Part shown: piece after piece, positions 1-7,356 of the stretch
Layout: each line of letters opens with the position of its first letter
Position numbering within the stretch: the first letter of the stretch is position 1
Source: Helicobacteraceae bacterium
GTDB lineage: Bacteria > Campylobacterota > Campylobacteria > Campylobacterales > Sulfurimonadaceae
Reading direction: 5' to 3'
Length of the DNA stretch: 39,552 nt
Assembly: GCA_027061425.1 (NCBI GenBank)
Contig: JALSUN010000018.1
Span: 1 to 39,552 of the forward strand
The notes under the pieces: generated by a model
Told to the model about the DNA's origin: nothing
The model's input: only the letters and a program-made list of their open reading frames with translations
The model's database searches: none
Translations under genes and position numbers: made by a program

Positions 1-896
1 GTCGTTCTATGGAACGTAACCTTGAAGTAGCAATGCAGTACAAGTACTTAGAGTTCCCAAAAAACATCTTTGTCGATGCAGATGATGTCAGTCGTATGCC
101 GGATAAGCAAGTACTTATCTTGACTACAGGTTCACAGGGTGAGCAAAACTCTGCACTGTTCAGAACAGCGATCGGTGAGCACCGTCATATTAAGATCAAA
201 CCAACTGATTTGGTTGTACTTTCGTCTCGTGCGATTCCTGGTAACGAAGGTGGCATCTCTGAGATGACCAACCACCTTGAAAAAGCGGGTGCACGTATTG
301 CTCGTGACCGTGATCTACACGTTTCCGGACATGGTGGTATCGAAGAGCAGAAGCTTCTTCTACGCCTTGCCAAGCCTAAGTTTTTTATGCCAATTCACGG
401 TGAATACAACCACGTTATGCGCCATAAAGAGACAGCAATGCAGTGTGGTATCCCTGAGCGAAACATCTTGTTGATGGGTGATGGTGACTGTATCGAAGTC
501 ACACCAAAGTACATGCGTAAAGCGAAGTCTGTGAAGTCAGGTAAAACTTACATTGACAACCAAAATAATCATATGATTGCTGATGATGTCGTTGTCGACC
601 GTCAGAAAATGGCAAATGATGGTATGGTGATGATCATTGCTCAAGTATCTAAAGGTGATCAAAAACTAATAGCTAAACCTCGTGTTACAAGCTTCGGTTT
701 GGTTCCAGACAAGCAAGACAGAGCCTTCGCAGCAGAGATGGAAGATGTTTTAGAACACTTCTTAGTTAACCTCAAACCAGGTCTCATAGAAAATGCAAAA
801 GCGATGGAAAATGATCTGCGTGCTGTTGTACGTAAACACATCTATCGTAAAATGAAAAGATATCCACTAATCGTACCTCACGTTTTTGTGTCTTAA
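1..896 (+). CDS. rnj: Ribonuclease J, 3' part (5' end outside window)
   Basis: This is the C-terminal ~298 residues of RNase J, a metallo-beta-lactamase/beta-CASP nuclease (5'-3' exo- and endonuclease) that matures and degrades RNA; in Helicobacter it works with a DEAD-box helicase. The frame is open to the window edge (Arg-Ser precede the first Met), so the N-terminal metallo-beta-lactamase half is missing. Visible are the end of the beta-CASP domain (LTTGSQGE, SSRAIPGNE), the conserved His motif HVSGHGG, the family motif MPIHGEYNHV, and the C-terminal domain ending at a TAA stop. A hairpin terminator follows at once. Family assignment is secure. Confidence 0.95.
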   Translation, partial: RSMERNLEVAMQYKYLEFPKNIFVDADDVSRMPDKQVLILTTGSQGEQNSALFRTAIGEHRHIKIKPTDLVVLSSRAIPGNEGGISEMTNHLEKAGARIARDRDLHVSGHGGIEEQKLLLRLAKPKFFMPIHGEYNHVMRHKETAMQCGIPERNILLMGDGDCIEVTPKYMRKAKSVKSGKTYIDNQNNHMIADDVVVDRQKMANDGMVMIIAQVSKGDQKLIAKPRVTSFGLVPDKQDRAFAAEMEDVLEHFLVNLKPGLIENAKAMENDLRAVVRKHIYRKMKRYPLIVPHVFVS

Positions 897-903
897 TCCA
901 TCT

Positions 904-937
904 AAGTAGCCCTAGCGGCTGCTTACCTACCTTTTCT
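904..937 (+). terminator. Rho-independent terminator after rnj
   Basis: An 8-bp stem (AAGTAGCC at 904-911 with GGCTGCTT at 917-924, one U-G wobble) and a 5-nt loop begin just after the rnj stop and are followed by a T-rich stretch. Position and shape fit an intrinsic terminator. Confidence 0.65.
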
Positions 938-1020
938 TACTACCCTTAATTTTCTTTTCATCAAAATAATTGAACGTCTTGCAATAAATATTTGATTTCT
1001 TAGTTCAAATAAAATTACCT

Positions 1021-1026
1021 TATAAT
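1021..1026 (+). promoter_or_regulatory. Putative -10 box of the yeiH-like gene
   Basis: A perfect TATAAT lies 27 nt upstream of the start codon, preceded by AT-rich DNA with no good -35 element. Epsilonproteobacterial sigma-70 promoters are known to rely mainly on the -10 box and upstream T-rich periodicity. Confidence 0.5.
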
Positions 1027-1053
1027 GTCATCATCAAAACAAAAAGGCTTTTT

Positions 1054-2166
1054 ATGGCATTTTCTAAAGAAAAGAGGGCAGGTACATTCAGTGGTATCAT
1101 TTTCGTTGCCCTTGTTGCTGCTGCGGCGACATACATCTCTGAACTGGCTCCTATTGCAAAATTAGGAATCTCACCACTTGTAGTCGGTATCATTATTGGT
1201 ATCTTCTATGCAAACACACTTCATAACCACTTTCCACCATCATGGGAAAGTGGAATCGTTTTTTCTGGTAAGAAGATCTTACGTTTTGCCATCGTATTTT
1301 ATGGTTTTCGCATTACCTTCCAGCAGATTGGTGAAGTGGGTATGCAAGGGTTTATGGTTTCGCTACTTGTTCTCTCCTCTACTATGATCATTGGTATATG
1401 GCTAGGAACTAAAATCTTTAAAATGGACAGAGACACTTCTATCCTAACTGCAGCAGGTGCTTCTGTATGTGGAGCAGCCGCTGTTCTTGCTACAGAGCCT
1501 GTCCTTAAAGCAGAAGAGCATAAAACGGCTGTCGCCGTTTCTATGGTTGTTCTTTTTGGTACGATCTCTATGTTTATGTACCCTGTTTTGTATTCTACTA
1601 TTATAGAACCTGCTACAGGTTTTTTACATATGGCACCTGAAACATTTGGTATCTATGTAGGTGGTACCATTCATGAGGTTGCTCAAGTCGTGGCTGTACC
1701 TGCTTCTATCCCAATGACAGACCACGCTGCTCAAGAAGCTATGGCAAACACTGCGGTCATTGTAAAAATGACACGTGTTATTATGATCGCACCTATGTTG
1801 ATCGTTCTTGGTCTTATCTTGAGCTACCTTGCTAAAAAAGAGGGTAACGAGGGTGGTAAACTGAAACTTGTAATCCCTTGGTTTGCAGTTTATTTCGTTG
1901 GTATGGCTGGTGTCAACTCACTGATCCATAACTACACATTAACAGCACCTACAGACACTGCAGCAACTATTACTTATCTTATTACCAATCTCAACATAGT
2001 TGATACATTTCTACTAACTATGGCTATGACAGCGCTTGGTATGGGAACACGTTTTGCGAAGTTCAAAGGTTTAGGTCTTGCACCTCTCTATACTGCAGGT
2101 GGAATGTTTTTATGGCTAGTTGTTGGTGGTTTTGTTATCACTCAAATGGTCGTCGCTACTTTCTAA
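1054..2166 (+). CDS. YeiH-family putative sulfate/anion exporter (UPF0324)
   Basis: A 370-residue integral membrane protein with about ten hydrophobic segments. It matches the YeiH/UPF0324 family in length and motifs: the first helix pair ending SPLVVGIIIGIFYAN, LRFAIVFYGFRIT, TAAGASVCGAAAV and the GGTIHEVAQVVA segment. Members are annotated as putative sulfate exporters, but the substrate is poorly established experimentally. The ATG is preceded by an AAAAGG ribosome site and a TATAAT box. A strong hairpin follows the stop, so it looks monocistronic. Export of sulfur oxyanions would suit a sulfur-metabolising bacterium, but that is inference. Confidence 0.85.
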   Translation: MAFSKEKRAGTFSGIIFVALVAAAATYISELAPIAKLGISPLVVGIIIGIFYANTLHNHFPPSWESGIVFSGKKILRFAIVFYGFRITFQQIGEVGMQGFMVSLLVLSSTMIIGIWLGTKIFKMDRDTSILTAAGASVCGAAAVLATEPVLKAEEHKTAVAVSMVVLFGTISMFMYPVLYSTIIEPATGFLHMAPETFGIYVGGTIHEVAQVVAVPASIPMTDHAAQEAMANTAVIVKMTRVIMIAPMLIVLGLILSYLAKKEGNEGGKLKLVIPWFAVYFVGMAGVNSLIHNYTLTAPTDTAATITYLITNLNIVDTFLLTMAMTALGMGTRFAKFKGLGLAPLYTAGGMFLWLVVGGFVITQMVVATF

Positions 2167-2173
2167 CTTCTTT

Positions 2174-2205
2174 ACCATCGGTTTTCCGATGGTCCTTCTA
2201 CTTCT
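2174..2205 (+). terminator. Rho-independent terminator after the yeiH-like gene
   Basis: A perfect 8-bp inverted repeat, ACCATCGG (2174-2181) and CCGATGGT (2186-2193), with a TTTT loop starts 8 nt after the stop codon. A pyrimidine-rich tail follows. Confidence 0.75.
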
Positions 2206-2310
2206 TATCCTCTTCTCTACCAAAAGAAAACACAATTATTATCTCTATACGTGAACACATCTACTGAATGATGCCGTTTAAGTTGTTGTAATATTTATAA
2301 AGTTTAGGGG

Positions 2311-2355
2311 AAAATAAAAAAAGACAAAACGGTCAACACACCAGGGAGACCGTTT
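2311..2355 (-). terminator. Minus-strand terminator-like hairpin in the gap
   Basis: AAACGGTC (2327-2334) and GACCGTTT (2348-2355) form a perfect 8-bp stem with a 13-nt loop. Read on the minus strand, the stem is followed by TTTGTCTTTTTTTATTTT, a classic terminator tail. No minus-strand gene lies upstream of it (higher coordinates), so what it would terminate is unknown. Confidence 0.45.
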
Positions 2356-2622
2356 ATGGTTGTAATGGTAACACAGTAATCTTAGGGCATCTCTAAAAAG
2401 TTTTATCTTTTGAGTATAAAGGTTTCAACTAAGGTTAAAATACCCTCTTAGCATCTACTTCAAATCATTACTTACAATTTTTACCCAATAATAAATATAC
2501 ACGTAACCATATACTATAAACAGACTCCTATATACTTCACCCTATAGATGGACGAGAAGGCATTAAAAGAATTTTTTCATACTAGGAGTCATTATAGACT
2601 TTTATCTCCTTATTTTGCTTTA

Positions 2623-2650
2623 TATTCACATGGTGCATAAGATGTGAATA
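2623..2650. repeat. 9-bp inverted repeat overlapping two DnaA-like boxes
   Basis: TATTCACAT (2623-2631) and ATGTGAATA (2642-2650) are perfect inverted copies separated by 10 bp. The right arm is part of an exact TTATTCACA on the minus strand. Inverted box pairs are common in origins but could also be an operator. Confidence 0.55.
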
Positions 2651-3089
2651 AATATAGAGAAATTTCACATTTTCTTTCTTTATTCAGAATAGTTTTATAT
2701 AAATATTTACTTAATCACACCTTCTTAAAAGACATCTATTAAACTCCCTATTTTAGGGCTTTTATAGCTATTGATTAAAAAGTACACAGGTACTATAAGT
2801 AGCTATTATATAGTGAAAAAAAGTTATTCACATTCTTTGAAATTCTCACATATTTTAAGGGTTTTTTCAGCAAGAAATTTAAGTTTTTACCTATTTCATA
2901 TTGAAAGTGCTTATTATTGGGATAAAGAACATAATAACAATATATAACATTTTTACTCTTGTAACTATACTATGTACAATCCGTAACCACTTAGAAACAA
3001 AATATAACTACACTAATTTATAGGCATCTCAAAAACTTTAAATCAATCAGATAAGTTTGCAGAGATGTCCTAATGATATGGAGCAATTA

Positions 3090-4814
3090 ATGTTAAGTGT
3101 AGAACAAATTTTACAAAAAGAATATCCAAAAATGTTTGAGTATCCACCGCTACTTACCAAACCTATGGTCTCGATCTTTCAGAGACTTTTCCACGAACAA
3201 AAGATCAACGCTTTTTTAAATGAAAATTCAGAAGATGGGCTTACCTTTATACAAACGGCATTAGAACGTCTCAACATCTCCTATAAAACTGACAATAGAG
3301 AATTACTCAACATACCCTCCCTAGGAAAATGTATCGTTGTCGCCAATCATCCTTTGGGGGCATTGGATGCTTTTGCTTTGATCCATATGTTAAGTAATGT
3401 CCGGCAGGATAAAAAGATCAAGATAGTAGCCAATGCACTTTTAACAAGATTAGAACCTCTACAAGAGCTCATCATCCCTGTAGACAACATCAGTGGTAAA
3501 CTAACAAAAGAGAGTGTTAGGTCTATTGAACGTGCCCTACAAAATGAAGAGATTGTTATCTTTTTTCCTGCAGGTGAGGTCTCGCGTGCTAACATAAAAG
3601 GGACTATGGACAGTCGATGGAAAAAAGGTTTTTTAAAATTTGCAAAACGTACACAGTCTCCTATATTACCGATACATATTAAAGCTCGCAATAGCTTTCT
3701 TTTTTATGCCTCCTCCATGCTTTACAAACCATTTTCTTCCTTGCTGTTAGCCAACGAGATGCTTAAGCCAACTAACAGTGTTATAGAATTCACTATAGGT
3801 GAGCTTGTATTACAAGAGAGCATCTCTAACATGAACCTCTCATTAAAGCAACATGCCAAACTCTTTAGAAAGCACCTCTATAAAATCAGTAAACATAAAA
3901 CACCTATCTATAAAACAGAACAGTGTATCTCCCATCCAGAATCACGACAGATTATTAAACAAGAACTTTTGAACGCTGAGATTCTCGGTGTTACTACCGA
4001 TAAAAAGATTATCTATCTGGTTGAGTATGATAAGGCGCCTACCCTACTCAATGAGATAGGAAGACTTCGTGAATATAGTTTTAGAAAAGTTGGCGAGGGG
4101 AGTGGTAAGCAAAAAGACCTAGATCAATACGACACCTATTATCATCACCTTGTCCTATGGGATAACCAAGATCTTGAAGTGGTCGGAGCCTACCGTTTGG
4201 GAGAGTGTAATTACATCTTGTCTTGTATGGGTAATGAGGGACTCTACCTTAACGAATTGTGTGAGATGCATGAGGATCATGACCAATTTCTCATGCAAGC
4301 AGTTGAACTTGGACGTAGTTTTGTCCAACCTCGGTATTGGGGTTCTCGTGCGCTAGACTATTTATGGCAGGGAATTGGTGCTTACTTACATCATAATCCT
4401 CAGATCCGTTATCTTCTAGGTCCCGTCAGCATCAGTGCCTCGTATCCTAAAAATGCACGTGATGCTCTTGTCTATTTTTATACACACTATTTTCCATCTA
4501 AATCGCAAACCTTGACCGCGCGCTCACCCTATAAACTCTCTAACAACACCCACAATGAATTTGCGGAATTATTTGATGACAACAGTTACAAAACTGCTTT
4601 TTCTCTACTCAAAAACTATCTTTCTGCCTTCGATGTTACTGTTCCCACACTCTTTAAACAGTATGGTGAACTTTGTGAAGAAGGTGGTGTCAGATTTTTT
4701 GACTTTGGAGTTGATAGTGATTTTAATGACTGTGTTGATGGATATCTTTTAGTTGATCGCAAACTGATGAAAGAGCGTAAAAAGAAACGATATATTAAGG
4801 GTGCGTCAGAGTAA
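3090..4814 (+). CDS. OlsF-like bifunctional acyltransferase (PlsC-type domain plus GNAT/hemolysin-type N-acyltransferase)
   Basis: A two-domain protein of 574 residues. The N-terminal half is a glycerol-phosphate-acyltransferase-like domain with VANHPLGALDA (catalytic His and Asp near residues 87 and 93) and the substrate block FFPAGEVSR. The C-terminal half is the OlsB/hemolysin-type N-acyltransferase fold, recognised by IGRLREYSFRKVGEG, DQYDTYYHHLVLWD and VGAYRLGE. This order and length match OlsF, which makes ornithine lipids by N-acylating ornithine and then O-acylating the product; which amino acid is used here is unknown. The ATG at 3090 is chosen because GGAG lies 6 nt upstream; in-frame TTG 3057 and ATG 3078 lack a good ribosome site. 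It converges on the pseudouridine synthase gene. Confidence 0.75.
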   Translation: MLSVEQILQKEYPKMFEYPPLLTKPMVSIFQRLFHEQKINAFLNENSEDGLTFIQTALERLNISYKTDNRELLNIPSLGKCIVVANHPLGALDAFALIHMLSNVRQDKKIKIVANALLTRLEPLQELIIPVDNISGKLTKESVRSIERALQNEEIVIFFPAGEVSRANIKGTMDSRWKKGFLKFAKRTQSPILPIHIKARNSFLFYASSMLYKPFSSLLLANEMLKPTNSVIEFTIGELVLQESISNMNLSLKQHAKLFRKHLYKISKHKTPIYKTEQCISHPESRQIIKQELLNAEILGVTTDKKIIYLVEYDKAPTLLNEIGRLREYSFRKVGEGSGKQKDLDQYDTYYHHLVLWDNQDLEVVGAYRLGECNYILSCMGNEGLYLNELCEMHEDHDQFLMQAVELGRSFVQPRYWGSRALDYLWQGIGAYLHHNPQIRYLLGPVSISASYPKNARDALVYFYTHYFPSKSQTLTARSPYKLSNNTHNEFAELFDDNSYKTAFSLLKNYLSAFDVTVPTLFKQYGELCEEGGVRFFDFGVDSDFNDCVDGYLLVDRKLMKERKKKRYIKGASE

Positions 4815-4817
4815 ATA

Positions 4818-4843
4818 AATCATGTTTAGCTTTAAACATGATT
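4818..4843. terminator. Bidirectional terminator between convergent genes
   Basis: AATCATGTTTA (4818-4828) and TAAACATGATT (4833-4843) are a perfect 11-bp stem with a GCTT loop. It lies exactly between the convergent olsF-like and rluA-like genes and overlaps the latter's stop codon. T-tracts are short. Confidence 0.65.
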
Positions 4844-5762
4844 ACCTACTACAGGTTGAGACTTCATCTAATGCTAATTTACGGAAATCAACATCTGAAC
4901 TGATCTCATATTTGTTACCATCATATTCAAAAGCCAAGTAAGAAGCATGAAGCAACAAACGTGATGCTCCAGACAACTCTTTTCTCTCTATAGAAGAGAT
5001 CTCTCTATCCAGAAATCGAACAACATCTTCCTCTTTTTGCCCATATATGGGATCACCAACAATGGGATGTTTCACGTGAAACAAATGAACACGGATTTGA
5101 TGTTGTCTTCCTGTTCTTGGGTAGGCTTCTACTAAAGTCATATCAAGGTAAGGAAAATACTCAATAGGTACTATATTTGTTTGAGAAGCTTTACCGCTAT
5201 CATCTACTTTAACTACCATACGAATCAGGGCACTCTCATCTTCAGCCCTAAGTAAGGGTGCTTCTATGTATGTTTCACGTGAAACATGACCATGTACCAA
5301 TGCTACGTATTTCTTATCCATCTCTCTATTTTCAAACTTCATTTTAAGAGTACGTTCACTCGCTTTGTTGTTAGCACTTAAAACCAAACCACTGGTCTCC
5401 TGATCTATACGGTGAGTGATGTTAGCGTCTCTTCCAAAGTGATGTTTAATCTCATCTATAAGAGAGTACGGGGTATGACGGTTCTGTGGATGGATTAGCA
5501 CACCAGAAGGCTTGTCAAATAATGCAAAGTCGTTAGTAACAAACAGAGGTAACAGTCCTCTGGAGTTCGCTTCAAAATCTATAAGTTCTACTTTTCCTAA
5601 GAGTTCGAACTGATCTTTAACAACATATTCACCATTGCAGATAAGACGTCCTTTAGAGATCATACGCTGTGCAATCTTTTGAGACATCCCCAACTCTTTA
5701 ATGAGAAAAAGGTAGGCCGGAATTTTTGTTTCAACCTCAAATTGCTTATGAATAAATGGCAT
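4842..5762 (-). CDS. RluA-family 23S rRNA/tRNA pseudouridine synthase
   Basis: 306 residues. An N-terminal S4-like RNA-binding segment (MSQKIAQRMISKGRLICNG) is followed by the RluA catalytic domain with HRIDQETSGL; Asp120 is the expected catalytic aspartate. FDKPSGVLIHP, RTGRQHQIRVHL and HPIVGDPIYG are further family motifs. It isomerises uridine to pseudouridine in structured RNA; the exact target (RluC/RluD-type or other) cannot be told from sequence. Its coding region contains two perfect parS palindromes, so the gene appears to double as a segregation site. It is divergent from purB and has a TATAAT (minus strand, 5794-5799) upstream. Confidence 0.9.
   Translation of the reverse strand: MPFIHKQFEVETKIPAYLFLIKELGMSQKIAQRMISKGRLICNGEYVVKDQFELLGKVELIDFEANSRGLLPLFVTNDFALFDKPSGVLIHPQNRHTPYSLIDEIKHHFGRDANITHRIDQETSGLVLSANNKASERTLKMKFENREMDKKYVALVHGHVSRETYIEAPLLRAEDESALIRMVVKVDDSGKASQTNIVPIEYFPYLDMTLVEAYPRTGRQHQIRVHLFHVKHPIVGDPIYGQKEEDVVRFLDREISSIERKELSGASRLLLHASYLAFEYDGNKYEISSDVDFRKLALDEVSTCSR
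5068..5083. other. parS site 1 (ParB-binding centromere)
   Basis: TGTTTCACGTGAAACA is a perfect 16-bp palindrome and an exact match to the widely conserved chromosomal parS consensus. In the host gene it encodes the Phe-His-Val-Lys part of LFHVKH. ParB/Spo0J binds such sites, spreads along the DNA and loads SMC near the origin. Confidence 0.85.
5271..5286. other. parS site 2 (ParB-binding centromere)
   Basis: A second exact TGTTTCACGTGAAACA, 203 bp from the first. Here it is read in a different frame, encoding Val-Ser-Arg-Glu-Thr, so the sameness of the two sites is not explained by protein sequence. This points to selection on the DNA itself. Confidence 0.87.
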
Positions 5763-5906
5763 TTTTTAAACCCTTTATTAGAGACTTTTTAGTATTATAA
5801 ACTATCTGGTCTCAATAATATTAATGTATAAAGTCTTCATATAAATACCTCAAATACAAAGAGTATTGATGTGAAGATTTTGACGCAATTATAGCTAAAG
5901 CAACTC

Positions 5907-5955
5907 CAACATCTACAAAGATGTTGACACCGCTTTAAAGAGATAAAATTATATA
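5907..5955 (+). promoter_or_regulatory. Putative purB promoter with overlapping hairpin
   Basis: A consensus -35 TTGACA at 5924-5929 is followed by an AT-rich stretch (TAAAATTATATA) suitable as a -10 region. An 8-bp perfect inverted repeat, CAACATCT/AGATGTTG (5907-5914 and 5919-5926), overlaps the -35 box and could be an operator. No matching regulator is evident in the window. Confidence 0.45.
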
Positions 5956-5973
5956 CAGAAAAAAAGGTTTCAA

Positions 5974-7302
5974 ATGGTAGAGAGATATTCACGTGAAGAA
6001 ATGGCAAAAAACTGGACACAGCATGCACGTTACGCGGCTTGGTTAGAAGTAGAAAAAGCAGCAGTTAAAGCATGGGCAAAACTAGGGAAAATTCCTCAAG
6101 AAGATGCAGACAAGATTGTTAAAAATGCAGCATTCTCGGTTGAGCGTATCGAAGAGATTGAAGCTGTTACTAAACATGACCTTATTGCTTTTAACACCAG
6201 TGTTTCTGAAAGCTTAGGTGATGAGTCACGATGGTTTCATTATGGTATGACAAGTTCAGATGCAGTTGACACAGGCGTTGCCCTACAGATGCGTGACTCT
6301 CTAAACATTGTTATCGCTGATGTTAAAATGCTTATGGAGTCCATTAAGACCAGAGCAATGGAACATAAGATGACGTTGATGGTAGGTCGTTCACATGGTA
6401 TCCATGGTGAGCCGATTACATTTGGTCTAACACTTGCAGTCTGGTACGACGAGATGGCACGTCACCTACTCAACCTTGAGCAGACTATGGATGTTATCGC
6501 AGTTGGTCAGATATCTGGAGCTATGGGTAACTTCGCACACGCACCATTAGAACTAGAAGAGTTCGCTATGGAAGAGCTTGGACTAAAATCTGAGCCTTGT
6601 TCTAACCAAGTTGTCCACAGAGACAGATACGCGCGTCTTGCAAGTGCACTCGCCCTACTCGCATCTTCTATAGAAAAATTTGCGGTTCAGGTGCGTCACC
6701 TGCAACGTACAGAAGTTTATGAAGCAGAAGAGTACTTCGCAAAAGGTCAAAAGGGAAGTTCGGCAATGCCTCACAAACGTAACCCTATTTTGACAGAAAA
6801 CATCACAGGGCTTGCACGTACTATTAGAGCGTATGCTAACCCCGCAATGGAAAACGTAGCACTATGGCACGAACGTGACATCTCACACTCATCTAACGAG
6901 CGTTTTTGGTTACCTGACGCATTCATAACAACAGACTTTATGTTACACCGCATGAATAACGTTATCGCTAACCTAACTGTTTTTCCTGAAAACATGATGA
7001 GGAACTTGAACCTTACAGGTGGTTTGGTTTTCTCACAACGTGTTTTACTAGAACTTCCACTTAAGGGCGTGAGTCGTGAGGATGCCTACCGCATTGTTCA
7101 GCGTAATGCTATGAAGGTTTGGGAAGAGATACAGCAAGGCAAACCCACTACAAACGACAAGGGGGAAAGTCTTTATCTTAACCACTTGTTAGCTGATGAT
7201 GAACTCCGTGCGAGCCTTGATGAAGATGCTATACGTGAATGTTTTAACTATGATTACTATACTAAAAATGTAGATGCAATCTTTAAAAGAGTTTTTAAGT
7301 AA
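5974..7302 (+). CDS. purB: Adenylosuccinate lyase
   Basis: 442 residues, normal length for PurB. It catalyses two purine-pathway steps: SAICAR to AICAR plus fumarate, and adenylosuccinate to AMP plus fumarate. The fumarase/aspartase superfamily signature GSSAMPHKRNP is at residues 261-271. TSSDAVDTG and the catalytic-His segment VGRSHGIHGEP are also present, and the N-terminus has the family's RYSREEM. An AAAAAGG ribosome site precedes the ATG. purN, another purine gene, lies about 10 kb away on the other strand, so the pathway is dispersed. Confidence 0.97.
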   Translation: MVERYSREEMAKNWTQHARYAAWLEVEKAAVKAWAKLGKIPQEDADKIVKNAAFSVERIEEIEAVTKHDLIAFNTSVSESLGDESRWFHYGMTSSDAVDTGVALQMRDSLNIVIADVKMLMESIKTRAMEHKMTLMVGRSHGIHGEPITFGLTLAVWYDEMARHLLNLEQTMDVIAVGQISGAMGNFAHAPLELEEFAMEELGLKSEPCSNQVVHRDRYARLASALALLASSIEKFAVQVRHLQRTEVYEAEEYFAKGQKGSSAMPHKRNPILTENITGLARTIRAYANPAMENVALWHERDISHSSNERFWLPDAFITTDFMLHRMNNVIANLTVFPENMMRNLNLTGGLVFSQRVLLELPLKGVSREDAYRIVQRNAMKVWEEIQQGKPTTNDKGESLYLNHLLADDELRASLDEDAIRECFNYDYYTKNVDAIFKRVFK

Positions 7303-7356
7303 TCTTACTATTATTTCAAACTCTAAAAAACTAAATACTATGCGCTAAGGGAACTG

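Larger units (their letters stand above)
2206..3089. other. AT-rich gene-free gap with DnaA-box-like cluster (possible replication/regulatory locus)
   Basis: About 880 bp without a supported gene, clearly more AT-rich than its surroundings. It holds two exact matches to the DnaA box TTATNCACA: TTATTCACA at 2824-2832 (+) and 2643-2651 (-). Near-matches are at 2622-2630, 2661-2669 and 2711-2719. The core TTCAC, known to be the conserved part of epsilonproteobacterial DnaA boxes, also occurs at 2251-2255 (-), 2536-2540 (+) and 2813-2817 (-). The gap also holds inverted repeats at 2327-2355, 2523-2590 and 2623-2650. This resembles an origin-type region, but no dnaA is in the window. Confidence 0.45.

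Noticed and set aside
3347..3691. Minus-strand open frame of 114 codons inside the olsF-like gene
   Set aside because: Shadow of a clear two-domain acyltransferase gene; no ribosome site or recognisable protein pattern.
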